From Bacteroidia bacterium (GTDB lineage Bacteria > Bacteroidota > Bacteroidia > Flavobacteriales > NORP286): DNA of 8,363 nucleotides. Positions 6,115 through 8,363 of this stretch are shown here, piece by piece. The stretch covers positions 1 to 8,363 of the forward strand of contig JAESTI010000282.1 of assembly GCA_016763665.1 (NCBI GenBank), read 5' to 3'. A program made the translations under genes and the position numbers. The number at the start of each line of letters is the position of its first letter. Position 1 is the stretch's first letter. The notes beneath the pieces are model-generated. The model saw only the letters and a program-made list of their open reading frames with translations. It was not told the DNA's origin and made no database searches.

Positions 6115-7170
6115 ATGAGGACACAGGTAAAAAACCAAATAATAGCACTATTAATAGCAATATGTCTATTTGGTTGTCAACAAAAAAAAGGATATCAAAA
6201 TATGGAAGATAAATTCACTTTGGTAATTCATGGAGGAGCAGGTACTATTCTTAAAAAGAATATGACTCCTGAAAGAGAACAAGCGTATAAAGAAATACTT
6301 CAGGAATCATTATTGATTGGATATGCCATTTTAAAAGATGGTGGATCAAGCATTGATGCCGTTGAAGCAGCGGTAAAAGTAATGGAAGATTCCCCAATAT
6401 TTAATGCAGGGAAAGGAGCAGTATTTACACATGATGGTAAAAATGAGATGGATGCCTCTATCATGGATGGCAAAACACTCAATGCGGGGGCCGTTTCATC
6501 TGTAACTTGTATTAAAAATCCGATACAACTAGCCAGAACAGTAATGGAAAAATCTCCGCATGTAATGTTGACAGGAGATGGAGCTGAACAGTTTGCAAAA
6601 GAAAATGGTTTTGAATTTGTAGATTCTTCCTATTTCCACACAGATTTTAGATGGAATCAATTGGAAAAAGTCAGAGAATCGGATTTATCTCAATTGGATC
6701 ATTCTGAAAATATTGGTGAGGACAATTCCATATATGAAGAAATCCAAAATGAAAAGAAATTTGGAACAGTTGGCGCGGTAGCCCTGGATAAACATGGGAA
6801 TTTAGCAGCTGCCACATCAACAGGAGGCATGACCAACAAGCGATTTGGCAGAGTTGGTGATTCACCGATCATTGGTTCAGGTACTTATGCAAACAACAAC
6901 ACTTGTGCAGTTTCTTGCACCGGACACGGAGAATATTTCATGAGGGGGGTTGTAGCTTATGATATTTCAGCATTGATGGAATACAATGATAAACCTTTAG
7001 AAGCTGCAGCTAATGAAGTGATCATGAAGAAACAAGTTGAATTAGGTGGAGAGGGAGGCATTATTGCTGTTGACAAAGATGGAAATATAGCTTTAACCTT
7101 TAATTCTGCCGGAATGTACCGAGGTTTTGTAAAAGCGGATGGAAATACACAGGTGGATATTTACAAGTAA
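6115..7170 (+). CDS. Isoaspartyl peptidase / L-asparaginase (Ntn-hydrolase), predicted lipoprotein
   Basis: A 351-residue plant-type asparaginase that, by family, cleaves beta-aspartyl dipeptides and L-asparagine. It is made as a precursor that self-cleaves before a threonine. The autocleavage motif is FGTVGAVALD, with nucleophile Thr218. Supporting motifs are VIHGGAG (37-43), FNAGKGAVFT (96-105), TSTGGMTNK (234-242), GRVGDSPIIGSG (245-256) and TGHGE (269-273). Predicted products are an alpha chain to residue 217 and a beta chain from 218. The N-terminus (MRTQVKNQ, then a hydrophobic stretch, LFGC at 18-21) looks like a lipoprotein signal with Cys21 as the lipidated residue, which would place the enzyme in the periplasm or outer membrane. 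An internal Met30 (MEDKF) would give a cytosolic form matching the core domain, but the hydrophobic leader supports the upstream start. It diverges from the methyltransferase gene and is followed by rpsT with its own promoter. Confidence 0.94.
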   Translation: MRTQVKNQIIALLIAICLFGCQQKKGYQNMEDKFTLVIHGGAGTILKKNMTPEREQAYKEILQESLLIGYAILKDGGSSIDAVEAAVKVMEDSPIFNAGKGAVFTHDGKNEMDASIMDGKTLNAGAVSSVTCIKNPIQLARTVMEKSPHVMLTGDGAEQFAKENGFEFVDSSYFHTDFRWNQLEKVRESDLSQLDHSENIGEDNSIYEEIQNEKKFGTVGAVALDKHGNLAAATSTGGMTNKRFGRVGDSPIIGSGTYANNNTCAVSCTGHGEYFMRGVVAYDISALMEYNDKPLEAAANEVIMKKQVELGGEGGIIAVDKDGNIALTFNSAGMYRGFVKADGNTQVDIYK

Positions 7171-7197
7171 ATCTTTTCTATTGTGAGAAAAAAATGA

Positions 7198-7205
7198 TAT
7201 CTTTG
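7198..7205 (+). promoter_or_regulatory. Bacteroidota -7 promoter element for rpsT
   Basis: TATCTTTG is an exact TAnnTTTG match, 38 bases before the rpsT ATG. A T-run at 7174-7177, 20 bases upstream, could be a weak -33 element. This gives a leader of roughly 30 bases. Confidence 0.65.
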
Positions 7206-7243
7206 CACCTCTAAATTTTTGATGATCAGATAATTGATAAAGA

Positions 7244-7498
7244 ATGGCAAATCATAAATCATCTATTAAAAGAATAAGATCGAACGGAGCAAAACGTTTG
7301 AGAAACAGATACCAGGCAAAAACCTGTAGAAGCGCTATTAAGAAAATAAGAACTTCTACTAGTAAGAAAGAGGCATTGGAATTATTGCCAGGTGTAGTTT
7401 CTATGATAGATACATTGGCTAAAAAGCATGTAATTCACAAAAGCAAAGCAGCAAACCAAAAAAGCTCGTTGACCAAATTGGTTAACGCTTTAAAATAA
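7244..7498 (+). CDS. rpsT: 30S ribosomal protein S20
   Basis: A small basic protein of 84 residues that binds 16S rRNA early in 30S subunit assembly. The start MANHKSSIKRIR and the C-terminal IHKSKAANQKSSL block (64-76) are hallmarks of S20, and length, Lys/Arg content and all-helical character fit the family. The ATG at 7244 is preceded by a purine-rich AAAGA but no strong Shine-Dalgarno. The gene is monocistronic here: it has its own -7 element at 7198-7205 and a strong terminator at 7520-7552. S20 expression is autoregulated through its leader in some bacteria; nothing in this short leader shows that directly. Confidence 0.98.
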   Translation: MANHKSSIKRIRSNGAKRLRNRYQAKTCRSAIKKIRTSTSKKEALELLPGVVSMIDTLAKKHVIHKSKAANQKSSLTKLVNALK

Positions 7499-7519
7499 GA
7501 ATATATACCAAATTTATAT

Positions 7520-7552
7520 AAGGCTTTTCATTTACTTGAAAGGCCTTTTTTT
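7520..7552 (+). terminator. Intrinsic terminator after rpsT
   Basis: An 11-bp stem (AAGGCTTTTCA, 7520-7530, with TGAAAGGCCTT, 7537-7547, one G-U pair) closes a 6-base loop. The 3' arm runs into seven T residues at 7546-7552. It lies 22 bases after the rpsT stop and separates rpsT from the four-helix-bundle unit. Confidence 0.92.
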
Positions 7553-7596
7553 ATGCATTATGACGGCTCTATAGTTAAACATAGTGAGTAAACAAA

Positions 7597-7628
7597 GTTT
7601 ATAGGTTTATAAGTTTAATGGTTTATGA
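7597..7628. repeat. Array of four 8-bp GTTTANNN units (left arm) overlapping the four-helix-bundle start codon
   Basis: Octamers starting at 7597, 7605, 7613 and 7621 read GTTTATAG, GTTTATAA, GTTTAATG and GTTTATGA in strict register. The ATG at 7625-7627 lies inside the last unit. Bases 7604-7626 are an exact reverse complement of 7985-8007. Confidence 0.88.
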
Positions 7629-7996
7629 AATATTCATTTGAAAATTTGGAGGTTTGGCAGAAATCAAGAAAATTGGTAACGTCAATCTACAAAATCACTG
7701 AAAAATTTCCAAAAGAGGAAAAGTTTGGTTTGACAAGTCAAATCAGAAGAGCTTCCGTTTCTGTAAGTAGTAATATAGCCGAAGGCAGTACCCGATGGAG
7801 CAGAAAAGATAAGGCCAGATTTTATGAAATTGCCTTTGGCAGTCTTATTGAAATTCTAAATCAATTGATTTTGTCTAATGACTTGGAATTTTTGACAACT
7901 AATAAACTCAAAGAACTGCGTAACGATATTGATAGTATTGGTAGAATGTTAACTGCTCTTTACCAATCCACAAAAAACCAACTTATAAACCATTAA
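7625..7996 (+). CDS. Four-helix-bundle protein of the S23 / 23S rRNA intervening-sequence protein family
   Basis: A 123-residue, basic, helical protein. Family signatures are FENLEVWQKSRKLV at 5-18, FPKEEKFGLTSQIRRASVSV at 28-47, SSNIAEG at 48-54 and FYEIAFGSLIEI at 66-77. Homologues were first seen as ORFs inside intervening sequences of 23S rRNA genes (for example in Leptospira) and are structurally related to the Avd protein of diversity-generating retroelements; a nucleic-acid-binding role is suspected, but the function is unsettled. Here the gene sits between rpsT and radC, not in an rRNA gene. It is bracketed by inverted 8-bp-unit arrays: the start codon lies in the left arm, and the last four residues (LINH) and stop codon are encoded by the right arm. 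There is no separate promoter with a good consensus. Length is typical and the frame is intact. Confidence 0.93.
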   Translation: MKYSFENLEVWQKSRKLVTSIYKITEKFPKEEKFGLTSQIRRASVSVSSNIAEGSTRWSRKDKARFYEIAFGSLIEILNQLILSNDLEFLTTNKLKELRNDIDSIGRMLTALYQSTKNQLINH

Positions 7997-8006
7997 ACTT
8001 ATAAAC
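7983..8006. repeat. Array of three 8-bp units ending in TAAAC (right arm) overlapping the four-helix-bundle stop codon
   Basis: Octamers starting at 7983, 7991 and 7999 read TTATAAAC, CATTAAAC and TTATAAAC. They are the inverted form of the left-arm units. With the next base (8007) they give a 23-bp perfect inverted repeat with 7604-7626. The TAA stop at 7994-7996 lies inside the middle unit. The tetramer CAAA lies immediately outside both arrays (7593-7596 and 8007-8010). Confidence 0.88.
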
Positions 8007-8030
8007 CAAAATATCGTAGAACTACATTTT

Positions 8031-8038
8031 TAACTTTA
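8031..8038 (+). promoter_or_regulatory. Weak -7 promoter candidate for radC
   Basis: TAACTTTA matches seven of eight TAnnTTTG positions, 26 bases before the radC ATG and 24 bases after the right repeat array. There is no clear -33 element. Confidence 0.3.
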
Positions 8039-8064
8039 TCCACCTAAATCAACATATATCCATA

Positions 8065-8363
8065 ATGACTGAATATCAAACTAATAATTCTATAAAGCAC
8101 TGGTCAGAAGAGGACCGGCCAAGAGAAAAACTCATACTTAAAGGCAGTTTAACGCTAAGTGAAGCTGAATTGATAGCTATATTAATTGGAAGTGGAACGA
8201 GGAAAGTATCAGCAGTTGATTTAGCAAGAAACATCCTGAAAAGTGTAAACAACGATCTCGCTGAACTGAGCAAATTGGGGATTAAAGAACTTACCAGATT
8301 CCATGGTATTGGAGAAGCAAAGGCAATTTCTATTATTTCAGCATTAGAGCTAGGTAAAAGAAG
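8065..8363 (+). CDS. radC: RadC family (JAB/MPN-domain) protein, N-terminal part (truncated by window edge)
   Basis: An open frame of 99 codons begins at the ATG at 8065 and runs off the right edge. The N-terminal block IKHWSEEDRPREKLILKG (9-26), followed by LSEAELIAILIGSGTR (31-46), is diagnostic of RadC. A helix-hairpin-helix motif follows at about 70-98 (LTRFHGIGEAKAISIISALELGKR). The C-terminal JAB/MPN metalloprotease-like domain with its His-x-His motif lies outside the window. RadC was named for DNA repair, but a direct repair role has been questioned and its biochemical function is unresolved. Chromosomal RadC genes are widespread in the Bacteroidota, so this is probably the core copy and not a phage or island paralogue. 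The start is the only ATG before the conserved block. Confidence 0.93.
   Translation, partial: MTEYQTNNSIKHWSEEDRPREKLILKGSLTLSEAELIAILIGSGTRKVSAVDLARNILKSVNNDLAELSKLGIKELTRFHGIGEAKAISIISALELGKR

Noticed and set aside
7597..8007. Diversity-generating retroelement, because the Avd protein has the same fold
   Set aside because: No reverse transcriptase, template repeat or variable repeat is present in the window, and the sequence signatures are those of the S23/IVP branch.
7593..8010. CAAA target-site duplication as proof of transposition
   Set aside because: A four-base match in AT-rich DNA is easily found by chance, and the element ends are not independently defined. It is kept only as a minor note under the element finding.

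Overview
The window looks like chromosomal DNA from a member of the Bacteroidota. This rests on three observations. Several genes are preceded by the Bacteroidota -7 promoter element TAnnTTTG, placed a few to about 40 bases from the start. Clear Shine-Dalgarno sequences are lacking. The gene families are typical of the phylum: a secreted tricorn-type protease, a secreted PAD_porph-type deiminase, and a stand-alone four-helix-bundle (S23/IVP) protein. The DNA is AT-rich. The order or genus cannot be fixed from this window.

Layout, left to right. (1) Positions 1-452, minus strand: N-terminal part of a secreted agmatine/peptidylarginine deiminase-family protein, cut by the window edge. (2) 583-1110, plus: a small exported protein of unknown function with a GTG start. 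(3) 1144-4407 (or 4431), minus: a secreted tricorn protease homologue with two beta-propeller regions, a PDZ domain and an S41 protease core, directly downstream of a tRNA-Arg(UCG) gene at 4434-4507. (4) 4614-5123, plus: a hotdog-fold acyl-CoA thioesterase. (5) 5121-5260: a convergent intergenic stretch filled with short-period repeats, namely an inverted pair of 8-bp-unit arrays followed by a 7-bp-unit array. (6) 5257-6048, minus: a class I SAM-dependent O-methyltransferase-like protein. (7) 6115-7170, plus: a lipoprotein-type isoaspartyl peptidase/L-asparaginase. (8) 7244-7498, plus: rpsT (ribosomal protein S20), with a strong intrinsic terminator. (9) 7597-8007: a compact unit in which a four-helix-bundle protein gene is bracketed by inverted 8-bp-unit arrays that overlap its start and stop codons. 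(10) 8065-end, plus: the N-terminal part of radC.

Most genes look like independently transcribed housekeeping or cell-envelope functions, not one pathway. Four products carry export signals: the deiminase, the small protein, the tricorn homologue and the asparaginase. The most unusual content is the repeat architecture. Two loci about 2.4 kb apart use different sequences but the same design, inverted arrays of 8-bp units with a constant part and a variable part. One encloses a gene of the family known from 23S rRNA intervening sequences; the other encloses only 39 bp. This suggests an IVS-like mobile or formerly mobile element living between protein genes, plus an ORF-less relative. That reading is inference.
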